Shown here piece after piece: positions 47,337-56,273 of a stretch of DNA of 64,000 nt. Every line of letters begins with the position of its first letter. The stretch's first letter is position 1. Location: positions 186,001 through 250,000 of the forward strand of contig NZ_JBFAHM010000009.1 of NCBI RefSeq assembly GCF_040654195.1. The letters run 5' to 3'. The stretch is from Hamadaea sp013361475. GTDB lineage: Bacteria > Actinomycetota > Actinomycetes > Mycobacteriales > Micromonosporaceae. The notes under the pieces are model-generated. The model saw only the letters and a list, made by a program, of their open reading frames with translations. It was not told the origin of the DNA and did no database searches. The translations under genes were made by a program, and so were the position numbers.

Positions 47337-48011
47337 GTGACCTTTCCCGCTTCCCCCGACGAGGCGATCGTGCTCCAAGAGCGCCTGCGTGATCAAGTAC
47401 GCATAGACGTCCCGCTCCCGCGACCGCCGGCGTTGGTCGCCGGGGTGGATGTGGCGTACGCGGATTCGGAGGACGCCGACGGGCTGGTGGCCGGGGCGAT
47501 CGTCGTCCTCGACGCGGCCACTCTGCAGGTCGTGGAGTCCGCTTCGCTGGTCGGGCGGGCGGAGTTCCCGTACGTGCCGGGGCTGCTCGCCTTCCGGGAA
47601 CTGCCCACCCTGCTGCGGATCTGGGAAGGGCTGCGGCATCGCCCCGATGTCGTGGTCTGCGACGGCTACGGAGTCGCTCATCCTCGGCGGTTCGGGCTCG
47701 CCTGCCACTTCGGGCTGCTGACCGGCGTACCGGCCTTCGGGGTCGGCAAGACCGCCTTCGTCGGCTCGCACGCTCCCGTCGGCGATTCCCGGGGGGACTC
47801 CGCCGACCTCGTGTTCGAGGGCGACGTCGTCGGCCGGGCGCTGCGGACGCGTACGGGGGTCAAGCCGGTCTATGTGTCGGCCGGGCATCTGATCGATCTC
47901 GACGGGGCTTGCTCGGTGACCTTGAACCTGACCTCCGGCTACCGGCTGCCCGAGACGACCCGCCAGGCCGACCGGCTGTCCCGCGACGCTCTGCGCGCCG
48001 CCGTGCCATGA
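47337..48011 (+). CDS. nfi: endonuclease V
   Basis: A 224-residue endonuclease V, which nicks DNA next to deoxyinosine and other lesions. Conserved elements: AGVDVAY (catalytic Asp), EFPYVPGLLAFRELP (strand-separating PYxP wedge and Glu), DGYGVAHPRRFGLACHFG (Asp) and GVGKTAFVG. It uses a GTG start after AAGGAG. The stop overlaps the start of the VOC gene by ATGA. Confidence 0.94.
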   Translation: MTFPASPDEAIVLQERLRDQVRIDVPLPRPPALVAGVDVAYADSEDADGLVAGAIVVLDAATLQVVESASLVGRAEFPYVPGLLAFRELPTLLRIWEGLRHRPDVVVCDGYGVAHPRRFGLACHFGLLTGVPAFGVGKTAFVGSHAPVGDSRGDSADLVFEGDVVGRALRTRTGVKPVYVSAGHLIDLDGACSVTLNLTSGYRLPETTRQADRLSRDALRAAVP

Positions 48012-48421
48012 TCGGAAACATGGCGAAGGTGAAGCAGTTGCGGCTCGTCGTGACGGCCGACGACTACGACGAGGCCCTGCGGTTCTATCGGGACGTGCTC
48101 GGGCTCGAGCAGGAGGCGGCGTTCGTGAGCGAAGGCGGCCACGTGACCATCCTCGACGCGGGCCGGGCGACGCTGGAGATCACCGACCGGCGGCACGCGG
48201 CGTACATCGACAAGGTGGAGGTCGGGCAGCGCGTCGCCGGGCACATCCGGGTGGCTTTCGAGGTGGCCGACTCGGCGATGGTGACGGCCGAGCTGCGGGA
48301 GGCGGGCGCGGAGGTGATCGCGGAGCCGACGGTGACCCCGTGGAACTCCCTCAACGCCCGGCTGGACGGGCCGGCCGACCTCCAGCTGACGATCTTCCAG
48401 GAGCTCGGTGAGCCCGAGTAG
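48008..48421 (+). CDS. VOC (glyoxalase-fold) protein
   Basis: A 137-residue VOC-superfamily protein. FYRDVLGLEQ early and a late NSLNARLDGPADLQLTIFQ match the paired beta-alpha-beta-beta-beta modules. A metal-binding Glu appears in the last strand region. The substrate is unknown. The ATG at 48008 overlaps the nfi stop; a second ATG at 48020 is also plausible. Confidence 0.8.
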   Translation: MIGNMAKVKQLRLVVTADDYDEALRFYRDVLGLEQEAAFVSEGGHVTILDAGRATLEITDRRHAAYIDKVEVGQRVAGHIRVAFEVADSAMVTAELREAGAEVIAEPTVTPWNSLNARLDGPADLQLTIFQELGEPE

Positions 48422-48450
48422 CGTTGCGGGGCGGCGCTAGCCTCACGCTC

Positions 48451-48747
48451 ATGGGGCAGCTGCTGACGCCAGAGGACATCCGCACCGTCGCGTTTCGCAA
48501 GCCGGCCCTCGGCCGGCGCGGCTACGACGAGGAGGGGGTCGACGCCTTCCTCGACGCCGTCGAGCAGACCTTGACGGTGCTCTACGCCGAGATCGCCCGC
48601 CTGCGCTCGGGGGTCCAACCGGTGTACGAGCCACCCGCGTCCACAAGCGACGGTGCGGTCCTCGGCGAGCTGGCGCAGATCCGTGCGTCGCTGGCCCGGA
48701 TCGAGGCGGCCGTCGGCCCGCACCGCGGCGGCGACCCGCTGTTCTAG
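48451..48747 (+). CDS. DivIVA-domain protein
   Basis: A 98-residue protein with an N-terminal DivIVA domain: LTPEDIRTVAFRKPALGRRGYDEEGVDAFLD, then a predicted coiled coil (VEQTLTVLYAEIARL). A Pro/Ser linker leads to a second short helix (LGELAQIRASLARIEAAV). Full-length DivIVA marks curved membrane and polar growth sites. This short form may be a partner. The ATG lies seven bases after TAGCCT, so the gene may be leaderless. Confidence 0.88.
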   Translation: MGQLLTPEDIRTVAFRKPALGRRGYDEEGVDAFLDAVEQTLTVLYAEIARLRSGVQPVYEPPASTSDGAVLGELAQIRASLARIEAAVGPHRGGDPLF

Positions 48748-48751
48748 CGCG

Positions 48752-50359
48752 CTAGAGACCGGCCGGTTTCCACTTGGGGTCGACCCGATAGACGCGTACG
48801 CCGTCGTCGCCCGACCCGAAGCTGGCGACCACGGTCGCGTGCTCGCGGGCCTTGCCCAAGGTCGGGATGTCGCCCAGTTCCGAGCGGTAGTACCAATTGG
48901 GCACGACGAGATAGTCGATGCGATCGACCGCGGCCTTGACCGCCGGGTCGCTGTCTAGCTTGTGCGCGATGATCGGGCGCGGCTCGTAGTGATATCGCTG
49001 GACGAGGTCGACCCACAACGAGTCGTGCACCACGAGGACCTTGCCCGGTGGCACGTGCGCCACGGTCCACCTGAGTGCCGAGCGCAGCGGCGGGGTCGGA
49101 TGCGGCCCGGTCATCTCCTTCAGCGACGGAGTCCACGTCACGGCGGCGAAGCCGAGCAGGGCGGCACCGAGCACCGCCGCCAACCGGCGTCGGCCGTCGA
49201 TGCCCCAGAGGCCCAGCGGGCGTACGCGGAAGACGCCCTGCTCGGTCAGCGCCGGAGTCCCCGCGACGGCCTCCAGTGCGGCCACGATGAGCAGTGCGCT
49301 GAACGGCAGCAGCAGGATCACGTGCATCGCGGGCACGTAGCCGCCCCGCAGCAGGACGAACCAGCCGAGACCCAGGGCGAGCGCGACCGGGCGGAGCCGG
49401 CGTACGCAGAACGCGAAGGGCAGGGCCACCAATCCGCCGAGGAGTACGAACCGGTCCAGGACCAGCCAGGACTCCAACAGGTGCCGGGCGGGGCTCCCGG
49501 CGTCCGCGATGGTGCCGCTGCCCTCGCGGCCGGCCAGCTGCCACGCGGCCGTCCCGAGCAGGCTCGTGTGCCCCTGTCCGGCGAACAACTCGCCCTTGTA
49601 CAACGCGTACAGGGGGTAGAGCAGCAGCAGGATCCCTCCCGTGAACACCGACACCGTGACGACCTGGGAGCGGTTGCGCCGGTCGAGGTTCTGCGCCATC
49701 GCCCAGACGAAGGCGGGCAGCAGGATGAGGGTGGTCTCCTTCGTCAGGACGGCCACGGCGAAGGCGGCCGACGCGCTGGTCGCCGCACCGATGCTGCGCT
49801 TCGGGGCGTACGCGAGCGCGAACGCGCCGATCAGCCAGGGCGTGACGAGATTGTCCAGGAAGACCCAGCGCCCGTAGACGACCCCGAGCGGGGTCAGGCC
49901 GAACAACGCCGCCGCCGCCACTCCCCCGGCGCGGGACAGCCCGAGCCGCCGGGCGAGCAGATACAGCAGGCCGGTCGAGGCGAGCTTGGCCAGCAGCATG
50001 CACTCGGTGCCGAAGGCGAGCGCCGAGTCGTAACGGTCGAACCCGCGGGTCAGCGCGGCCCAGGCGGCGATCTGCAGCCAGCCGCCGGGCGCGTGGTCGT
50101 AGAAGTAGGAGTAGGGCGACAGCCGGTGCTCGTAGACGACCGACCACGCCTGCGACAGATAGGTCCCCGGATCGTCGGTGTAGCGCGGGAAGTTCCCGCT
50201 GCCCTTGAGGTGCACGAAGGCGGTCAGCGCCAGCACCGGCACCATGAGGGCCAGGCTCACCCAATGCTTGCGCAGCCAACCGGCGCTGCCCGTCGCGGCC
50301 CGCCGGGCGGGCGACAGGATCGCCTTGATCTCTTCGGTCGGAGTCGTCAGCGTGGCCAT
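48752..50359 (-). CDS. multi-pass membrane glycosyltransferase (GT39/PMT-like)
   Basis: A 535-residue protein with about ten to twelve TM segments. The first extracytoplasmic loop has TDDPGTYLSQAW (DD motif of lipid-linked GT-C enzymes) and DHAPGGWLQIAAWAAL. The last 130 residues are a soluble domain (HVPPGKVLVVHDSLW, YEPRPIIAHK, DYLVVPNWYY). GT-C enzymes use polyprenyl-phosphate sugars to glycosylate proteins or envelope glycans. The start overlaps the GT2 gene by 13 bases. Confidence 0.85.
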   Translation of the reverse strand: MATLTTPTEEIKAILSPARRAATGSAGWLRKHWVSLALMVPVLALTAFVHLKGSGNFPRYTDDPGTYLSQAWSVVYEHRLSPYSYFYDHAPGGWLQIAAWAALTRGFDRYDSALAFGTECMLLAKLASTGLLYLLARRLGLSRAGGVAAAALFGLTPLGVVYGRWVFLDNLVTPWLIGAFALAYAPKRSIGAATSASAAFAVAVLTKETTLILLPAFVWAMAQNLDRRNRSQVVTVSVFTGGILLLLYPLYALYKGELFAGQGHTSLLGTAAWQLAGREGSGTIADAGSPARHLLESWLVLDRFVLLGGLVALPFAFCVRRLRPVALALGLGWFVLLRGGYVPAMHVILLLPFSALLIVAALEAVAGTPALTEQGVFRVRPLGLWGIDGRRRLAAVLGAALLGFAAVTWTPSLKEMTGPHPTPPLRSALRWTVAHVPPGKVLVVHDSLWVDLVQRYHYEPRPIIAHKLDSDPAVKAAVDRIDYLVVPNWYYRSELGDIPTLGKAREHATVVASFGSGDDGVRVYRVDPKWKPAGL

Positions 50360-51873
50360 GTGCGTACCCTTGCCTTGCCGATGTAGGGCGAGGTCTCGCG
50401 AGCCTGCCGCGGCACCGCGGCGGGCGGCGAGGTGAGGTGCGAGCCCGCGTGGTGGGTCTTGACCCAGCTGTTGCGCCCGAGCACGTAGCGGGTCACCGCC
50501 CAGGCCGCGGCCAGCGACAGGACCAGCTGATACGGGTACGCCCCCAGCACGAGCCCGGCGTAGTCGCGCAGCCGGGTGCGTTCCTGGAAGACCTGGCCGA
50601 ACTGCCGCAGCAGCAGGACGTCGAGCACGACGCTCAAGACGCTGAGCGCCAACGGCAGTGTCGCGAGCAGCGCGATCGCGATCGGCGACTTGTGGGTCAG
50701 GGCGAGGACCAGCGCGAACGGCGCGAACACTCCCGTGAAGGCTTGGAAGAACTGGAAGCCCAGGACGTAGACGGCGAGCACCCGTTGCGCCATCGTGGGC
50801 AGCCGCACCCAGTCGAACTCGAAGAACACGTGGATGAAGCCCTGCATCCAGCGGACGCGCTGTTTGAGGAAGGCCCGCAGGCTCTCCGGAGTCTCCTCCC
50901 GGGTCACCATCTGGTCGACGTAGACCACGTCCACCTTGAACTTGAGCACCGAGGCCAGGATGCCGATCTTGCAGTCCTCGGTCAGGCACTCCTCGTCCCA
51001 CCACATGCCGTAGCGCTCCCGCAACGCGTCCAGGAACTCCCGGCGGAAGAAGACCGTGTTGCCGCCCAGCGGCATGACCTGGGTCGCGGCCTGCAGCTTC
51101 AGCCGTGACTGGAACCACTTGTAGTACTCCAGCACGTTCGCGGCACGCCACCAGGCGCTGGTCTGCGCCGCGAACCAGCGGCGCACGCGGTTGAGCGGCC
51201 CCGACCGCGGCGGCACGTGGGTGGCGTCGGCCGCGAAGTTCATCAGTTGTACGCCGCACTGCACGATCCCGGCGCCGGTCAGCCGGAAGCGGTAATCGAC
51301 CCAGCGCAGCAGATCGGGATGGAACAGGTCCTCGGCGTCGGCGATGCCGATCCACTCGTAGACGATGCCCATCTCCTGGAGGAGCTGCACCGCCGCGTTG
51401 AGGCCGATCGGCTTGTTGTGCACGTCGGTGGACTCGGGATAGGAGCACACGAGGACGCGGCTGGGGAATTCGCGGGCGATGGCGTGCGCGATGTCGGCCG
51501 TCACCGGATCGTCCCGATGGTCGACGATCGGCACCACCCAGTACTCCGGATGGTTCAAGCCGGCGAGCCGGCGCAGGGTTTCCTCGACCACCGCCTCCTC
51601 GTGCCGCATGGGCACCAGGACGACGCCGGGCAACCGTGGCTCGTCCGGCCGCCCGTAGCGCATCGGGTCGTTGTGCTCGGGCAGCCACCATTTGTAGAGC
51701 TGGAAGGCCAGCGTGGTCACCGCCACGACCAGCATGAAGACGGAGACCGCGACGAGGAAGGCGTCCAGCCATCGGACGGCGGCCGTCACGACCGCCACAA
51801 GTCCGATGAGGACGATCGCGAGGCGCAGCAGCCGATGGGGCGACCGGCCGGGCCGGGGGTTGCGTTCGCTCAC
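50347..51873 (-). CDS. processive-type GT2 glycosyltransferase
   Basis: A 508-residue membrane GT2. Two N-terminal helices (18-62), then the catalytic domain with DHRDD and DAED (DxD metal site), TEDC (catalytic Asp/Glu) and QRVRWMQGF (Q-x-x-RW product-binding motif). C-terminal TM helices start around residue 360. These features are those of cellulose-, hyaluronan- or chitin-synthase-like polymerases, so it likely extrudes a polysaccharide. It overlaps the GT-C gene, so the pair is one transcript. Confidence 0.9.
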   Translation of the reverse strand: MSERNPRPGRSPHRLLRLAIVLIGLVAVVTAAVRWLDAFLVAVSVFMLVVAVTTLAFQLYKWWLPEHNDPMRYGRPDEPRLPGVVLVPMRHEEAVVEETLRRLAGLNHPEYWVVPIVDHRDDPVTADIAHAIAREFPSRVLVCSYPESTDVHNKPIGLNAAVQLLQEMGIVYEWIGIADAEDLFHPDLLRWVDYRFRLTGAGIVQCGVQLMNFAADATHVPPRSGPLNRVRRWFAAQTSAWWRAANVLEYYKWFQSRLKLQAATQVMPLGGNTVFFRREFLDALRERYGMWWDEECLTEDCKIGILASVLKFKVDVVYVDQMVTREETPESLRAFLKQRVRWMQGFIHVFFEFDWVRLPTMAQRVLAVYVLGFQFFQAFTGVFAPFALVLALTHKSPIAIALLATLPLALSVLSVVLDVLLLRQFGQVFQERTRLRDYAGLVLGAYPYQLVLSLAAAWAVTRYVLGRNSWVKTHHAGSHLTSPPAAVPRQARETSPYIGKARVRTWPR

Positions 51874-51950
51874 GACGAAGCGGTACCCGGCCCGGTGATC
51901 GTCCTGCGTTCAGCCCGCTGTGAGCCCCGTCACAGCCGAGCCGACCTGCG

Positions 51951-53189
51951 TCAGCTGGCCCAAGTGGGGCGCAGCGGCATGCCGCTGGAGTGGTCGGCGT
52001 GCAGCTTCACGCCCAACACCTGGTGGAGCTGGATGTTGTTGCGCTCGAACCCGATCTGGCAGCCGACCAGATAGAGCCGCCAGGTCCGGGCACGTGCCAG
52101 GCCGACCTCGGCCACCGCCTCGTCCCAGTGCTCGTCCAGGTTGACCGACCACGCGTTCAGCGTCATCGCGTAATGCTCGCGAAGGTTCTCCTCGTGGCGT
52201 ACCTCGAAGCCGATGTCGTGCATCTGCGACACGAGATGACCGACGCCGTGCAGCTCGCCGTCCGGGAAGATGTAGCGGTTGATGAACTGCCGCTCCCGGA
52301 TCGCCGGCTCCAGATTGTTGGGCCGCGTGATGCAGTGGTTGAGCAGCCGCCCACCGGGCCGCAGCCGCTGGTAGAGGTTGCCGAAGTAGCCCGGCAGCTG
52401 GGCCCGCCCGATGTGCTCGGTCAGGCCGATCGAGCTGACCGCGTCGAACTGCTCCTCCGGCACGTCCCGATAGTCGAGGTGCCGGATCTCGGCGAGCTCG
52501 GTCAGCCCCGCCTCGGCGATCGCCTTCTGCCCCCACTCGGCCTGCCGCCGGGACAAGGTCACGCCGATGGCGCGTACACCGTAGTGCTTGGCCGCGTGCA
52601 TGACCATCCCGCCCCAGCCGCAGCCGACGTCGAGCAGGCGCATGCCGGGCTCCAGGCCCAGCTTGCGCGCGACGAGGTCGTGCTTGGCCCACTGCGCCTC
52701 CTCCAGAGTGGACGTCGCGGTCGGGTAGACGGCGCAGGTGTACGCCATCGACGGGCCGAGGATCCACTCGTAGAACTTGTTGGAGACGTCGTAGTGGTGG
52801 GCGATGGCCGCCTGGTCCCGGGACTTGGAATGCCGTCGGCCGCGCAGCTTGACCTCCATCGGCGGGATCGGCGGCGGCTTGAGCAGCTTCAGCCCGCCGA
52901 GTTCCCGCAGCGCGCGGAACCGGGCCGGCCACGACATGTCGAAGTCCAGATCGGTCAGGCTCGTCATCGCGGTGTAGAGGTCGCCCTTAACCTCCAGGTC
53001 GCCGCTGATGTAGGCCCGGGCCAGGCCCAGGCTGCCGGCCGCCGTCGCGATGTAGTTCAGCGCCCGCGGCGATCTGATCTCGATGGTGACCGGCGCGTCG
53101 GCGTTTCCTCCGCTGCTGCCGTCGAACGCCGTGATCCGTACGCCCGGCGCCCGGCCCAGGAAGGAGCCGACCGCGTTCGCTACACCCAT
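51951..53189 (-). CDS. tmsB: fatty-acyl phospholipid methyltransferase, TmsB-like
   Basis: A 412-residue cyclopropane-fatty-acid-synthase-type methyltransferase with the SAM loop LLDVGCGWGGM (about residue 200), preceded by HHYDVSNKFYEWILG. The partner FAD oxidoreductase ten bases upstream (TmsA-like) identifies the pair as the tuberculostearic-type system: TmsB methylates the C-9/C-10 double bond of oleoyl lipids to 10-methylene, and TmsA reduces it. AAGGGGG precedes the ATG. Confidence 0.88.
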   Translation of the reverse strand: MGVANAVGSFLGRAPGVRITAFDGSSGGNADAPVTIEIRSPRALNYIATAAGSLGLARAYISGDLEVKGDLYTAMTSLTDLDFDMSWPARFRALRELGGLKLLKPPPIPPMEVKLRGRRHSKSRDQAAIAHHYDVSNKFYEWILGPSMAYTCAVYPTATSTLEEAQWAKHDLVARKLGLEPGMRLLDVGCGWGGMVMHAAKHYGVRAIGVTLSRRQAEWGQKAIAEAGLTELAEIRHLDYRDVPEEQFDAVSSIGLTEHIGRAQLPGYFGNLYQRLRPGGRLLNHCITRPNNLEPAIRERQFINRYIFPDGELHGVGHLVSQMHDIGFEVRHEENLREHYAMTLNAWSVNLDEHWDEAVAEVGLARARTWRLYLVGCQIGFERNNIQLHQVLGVKLHADHSSGMPLRPTWAS

Positions 53190-53199
53190 GTTTCCCCCT

Positions 53200-54594
53200 T
53201 CACCCCATCCGCACGCACTTCTCATAGAGGTCCGGCAGACGGCGGTCGCCGTCGTACGCCGCCTTGACGGCCGCGTACTTGTCGCCGTTGTAGAGCCGCC
53301 AGAACTCGTCCTGGTCGTAGTGAACCGTCGAGTAGAGCGACTTATGCCCGCCCGCCGCGGTCACCGCCTCCTCGATCAGCCGGTTGTGGTGGCCGTCCGG
53401 CTGACCGGGCTCGAGGTCCACCGTCGACCAGAAGCCGACGTTGACGTAGAGCTCGCCGGGTTCGAGCGGGTACAGCGGCCAGGCCTGACCGGAGCGCAGG
53501 CGCAGCGGGCACAGCCAGACCGGCTCGATGCCGATCTCCCGGTGGAAGAAGTCCATGAACTTCGGCCCGGCCGCCACCGGGACCTCGACGTCCTGGATCA
53601 CGGCCTCCTGAGCGGGTTGCCTGCGCCAGCGGGCCAGCCGCGCCGTCAGCTGATGACGCCGGTCGAACGCGACGATCTTCCGGTAGACGTCGGACCGCCG
53701 ATAGCGCTGCGGCCACAGCCTGCGAATTCTCGGATTTTGTACGCCGAACGCCCGCGAGCACCAGAACCAGTCGGTGTCCCACCGCCAGATGTAGTCATGC
53801 ACGGTGAGGTGGTCGACCGACCGTTCACGTAGCGACTTGTAGTAGACCGACATCCCGGTGTAGTCGCTGACCGCGCCGGTGCCGTCCGGCAGGGTGTCGG
53901 TGAATCGGGCGAGCGTCAGATACATCTCGTCCGGCCCGAACACGGTGCCGTCGATGAAGTCGACCGGCCGGCCGTCGTGCTCGCCGGCGGCGCAGATCTC
54001 GGCCATCGCCGCCCAGCACGCCTCGGCCTCGTCGAATTTGAGATGCCGCAGCTCGACATAGGGCTGCACCGGCTCCAGCTCGATCTTCAGCCGCAGCGAA
54101 TATCCCAGCGTCCCGTAAGAGTTGGGGAAGGCGCGGAACAGGTCGGCGTGCTCGTTGTCGCCGGTGGCGGTCACGATCCGGCCGTCGCCGGTCATGATCT
54201 CCATCTCGAGCACCGACTCGTGCGGCAGTCCGTTGCGGAACGACGTCGACTCGATCCCGAGCCCGGCCACGGCCCCACCGAGGGTGATCGTCTTGAGCTG
54301 CGGCACGACGAACGGCATCAGCCCATGGGCCAGGGTCGCCTCGACGAGCTTTTCGTAGGTGACCATGCCCTGCACGTCAGCGGTCCGGGCGACCGGGTCG
54401 ACGCTGAGCACCTCGCTGAAGGCCTGGACGTCCAGCCCCGGTGACTTGGGGGCGGCGCCGTTGCTGAAGCGGAACAGGTTCGAGGTCTTCTTGGCGAGCT
54501 TCACCGGAGCGCCCGGCGGCAACGCCTCGTATGCCGACAGCAGCGCGCGTTTCGCGCGGTCATGTTCGGCGTACCGATCGGTAAGTCCTCCCAC
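53200..54594 (-). CDS. tmsA: FAD-dependent 10-methylene fatty-acid reductase, TmsA-like
   Basis: A 464-residue FAD-binding (PCMH-type) oxidoreductase. The N-terminal FAD domain has VVPQLKTITLGGAVAGLGIES, with VLEMEIMTGDGRIV and FPNSYGTLGYS following. The C-terminal half carries DYIWRWDTDWFWCSRAFG and LYNGDKYAAVKAAYD. It is the typical partner of TmsB. The GTG start is six bases after a TAGGGT -10, so the operon mRNA is likely leaderless. Confidence 0.88.
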   Translation of the reverse strand: MGGLTDRYAEHDRAKRALLSAYEALPPGAPVKLAKKTSNLFRFSNGAAPKSPGLDVQAFSEVLSVDPVARTADVQGMVTYEKLVEATLAHGLMPFVVPQLKTITLGGAVAGLGIESTSFRNGLPHESVLEMEIMTGDGRIVTATGDNEHADLFRAFPNSYGTLGYSLRLKIELEPVQPYVELRHLKFDEAEACWAAMAEICAAGEHDGRPVDFIDGTVFGPDEMYLTLARFTDTLPDGTGAVSDYTGMSVYYKSLRERSVDHLTVHDYIWRWDTDWFWCSRAFGVQNPRIRRLWPQRYRRSDVYRKIVAFDRRHQLTARLARWRRQPAQEAVIQDVEVPVAAGPKFMDFFHREIGIEPVWLCPLRLRSGQAWPLYPLEPGELYVNVGFWSTVDLEPGQPDGHHNRLIEEAVTAAGGHKSLYSTVHYDQDEFWRLYNGDKYAAVKAAYDGDRRLPDLYEKCVRMG

Positions 54595-54600
54595 GAACGA

Positions 54601-54630
54601 ACCCTAACCGCGTCCCCCGACACTTGTCAG
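54601..54630 (-). promoter_or_regulatory. leaderless tmsAB promoter
   Basis: On the minus strand CTGACA (54630-54625), an 18-base spacer and TAGGGT (54606-54601) lie six bases before the tmsA GTG. The spacing puts the transcript start at or next to the start codon. A 14-bp perfect palindrome GTGATGATCATCAC (54655-54668) lies just upstream and may be an operator. Confidence 0.6.
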
Positions 54631-54677
54631 GTGATCCGAGAGCGTCAATGTCGAGTGATGATCATCACGCACCGGGG

Positions 54678-54914
54678 TCAGTCCGCCGGCCGCAGCCGGT
54701 CCGGATCGACCGCCCGCTCCGGGAACCGGCGCAGATAGTCGTTCTCCAGCTCGACCATCCGCTCGGTGTGGTGGGCCAGCGCCTGCGGCGAGCCGTGCAG
54801 AAACGTCTCGTGCCGCGTCCGGTGCAGACTCTCCAACTCCTTGAGCAGCTCGCCGTCGCTGAGATCCTGGGCGGCGATCGCCTCGGGCAGATCCGTGGTC
54901 GTGACCTCGTCCAT
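54678..54914 (-). CDS. DUF6158 protein
   Basis: A 78-residue acidic protein matching DUF6158: DLSDGELLKELESLHRTRHETFLHGSPQALAHHTERM followed by LRRFPERAVDPDRL. Its function is unknown. It is predicted to be two helices with no membrane segment. The GC-rich hairpin and family C element lie on its 5' side, toward the ABC permease gene. Confidence 0.82.
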   Translation of the reverse strand: MDEVTTTDLPEAIAAQDLSDGELLKELESLHRTRHETFLHGSPQALAHHTERMVELENDYLRRFPERAVDPDRLRPAD

Positions 54915-54959
54915 CGCGCTGCCTTACCCCGCCCCCGCCACCCGCTAACCCCGCCCTCA

Positions 54960-54983
54960 CCCCGGCGCGGACGAGCGCCGGGG
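54960..54983 (-). terminator. GC-rich hairpin terminator of the efflux operon
   Basis: CCCCGGCGC (54960-54968) and GCGCCGGGG (54975-54983) form a perfect 9-bp stem with a 6-base loop. It lies about 115 bases after the ABC permease stop and ahead of the DUF6158 gene. Confidence 0.7.
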
Positions 54984-55065
54984 TTGATCGCCTCGTCCGG
55001 GAGTTGATCAGGGCGTGGCGGACACGACACGCCGGTTGATCACGACCGATAGTTCATGATCGGCG
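54984..55065. repeat. family C intergenic repeat, copy 2
   Basis: On the minus strand this reads GATCATGAACTATCGGTCGT followed by GATC, then GTGTCGTGTCC, then GCCCTGATCAACTCCC: the same order as copy 1 at 28396. The first block differs by a single base. It is non-coding, between the efflux operon and DUF6158. Confidence 0.6.
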
Positions 55066-55097
55066 GGACAGTTGGGCGGGGCGGGCGGGAGGGACGG

Positions 55098-56273
55098 CTA
55101 GGCGGAGGAGAGGGCGGTGGCGGGGGCGACGCGGGCGGCGCGTACGGCCGGGTAGAGGCCGGCGATGCCGCCGATGACCAGGGTCGCGCCGAGTCCGCCG
55201 AAGGTGGCGTACAGCGGCATGACCGACGGCCAGTCCCGGGTGGCGGCGTACACGCCGGTGACGAGGATGCCCAGGGCCACCCCGCCCCCACCGCCCAGGA
55301 GGCTGAGCAGCAGCGATTCCGCGAGGAACTGGAGGCGTACCTGGCCCCGGGTCGCGCCGAGGGCTCGGCGCAGGCCGATCTCGGAGCGTCGTTCCAGGAC
55401 CGAGATGACCATGGTGTTCGCCACCCCGACCCCGCCCACGAGCAGGGCGACTCCGCCGAGGCCGAGCAGCAGCCCGGTCAGGGCCGAGTCGGTCGCCTGT
55501 TTGGCGGCGAGCGCGTCGGACGGCCGGGACACCGCCACCTCGTTGGGCGCCTGCGGGTTCGCCGTCGGCCCGAGGACCGAGCGGACCTGCGCGATCTGGC
55601 TCTCCACCGCGCGTACGTAGATCTTGGTGGGGTGGCCGTCGAACCCGGCGAACTGCTGCGCCGAGGCCCAGCCGATGAGCGCGGCGCTGTCCAGTTCGGG
55701 CGCGAGCGGCACCGGGTTCAGGACGCCCACCACGGCGTACCACTGGTGGGAGAGCCAGACCAGCGCGCCGGGCGACCGGAGATCGAGCCTGGCGGCGGCG
55801 CGGGAGCCGAGGACCACGGCCGGAACCCGCGCGGTGGCCTCAGTGAGCCACGACCCGGCGTGGAGCGTCGCGCGGACCGTGCCGGGCAGGTCCTTGTCGA
55901 CGGCCAGGACCGCGATGCTGCCGGTCTCCCCGGGCGGGATGTGGTCGTTGCGGTAGACCGCCGCGTCGACCAGGCCGGTGGCGGCGACCGCCTCGACCGG
56001 CGCGATCCGCCCGACCATCGAGGTGGCCGCGATCGGGAGTTTCGCGTCGTCGCCGCCGAGCGTGCTGCCCGGAGCGACGGTGAGCAGGTTCGTGCCCAGC
56101 CGGTTGAGGGTGCGGTCGAGGTCGGCCCGGCTCGACGAGGAGATGCCGACCACGGCCAGCATGGCGCCGATGCCGATGGCGATGCCCAGCGCGGACAGGA
56201 AGACGCGCATCGGCCGGGAGCGCAGCCCGCTCGCGCCGAGCCGGGCGACGTCGGCCGGGCTCAACCTGGTCAT
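55098..56273 (-). CDS. MacB-like ABC permease
   Basis: A 391-residue permease of the FtsX/MacB type: one N-terminal TM helix (about 22-45), a large outer domain (about 48-265), then three C-terminal helices (about 268-385). VERRSEIGLRRALGATRGQVR-type cytosolic motif (ISVLERRSEIGLRRALGA) is present. It works with the overlapped ATPase and the MacA-like adaptor, an arrangement for export of peptides, drugs or envelope components. Confidence 0.9.
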   Translation of the reverse strand: MTRLSPADVARLGASGLRSRPMRVFLSALGIAIGIGAMLAVVGISSSSRADLDRTLNRLGTNLLTVAPGSTLGGDDAKLPIAATSMVGRIAPVEAVAATGLVDAAVYRNDHIPPGETGSIAVLAVDKDLPGTVRATLHAGSWLTEATARVPAVVLGSRAAARLDLRSPGALVWLSHQWYAVVGVLNPVPLAPELDSAALIGWASAQQFAGFDGHPTKIYVRAVESQIAQVRSVLGPTANPQAPNEVAVSRPSDALAAKQATDSALTGLLLGLGGVALLVGGVGVANTMVISVLERRSEIGLRRALGATRGQVRLQFLAESLLLSLLGGGGGVALGILVTGVYAATRDWPSVMPLYATFGGLGATLVIGGIAGLYPAVRAARVAPATALSSA

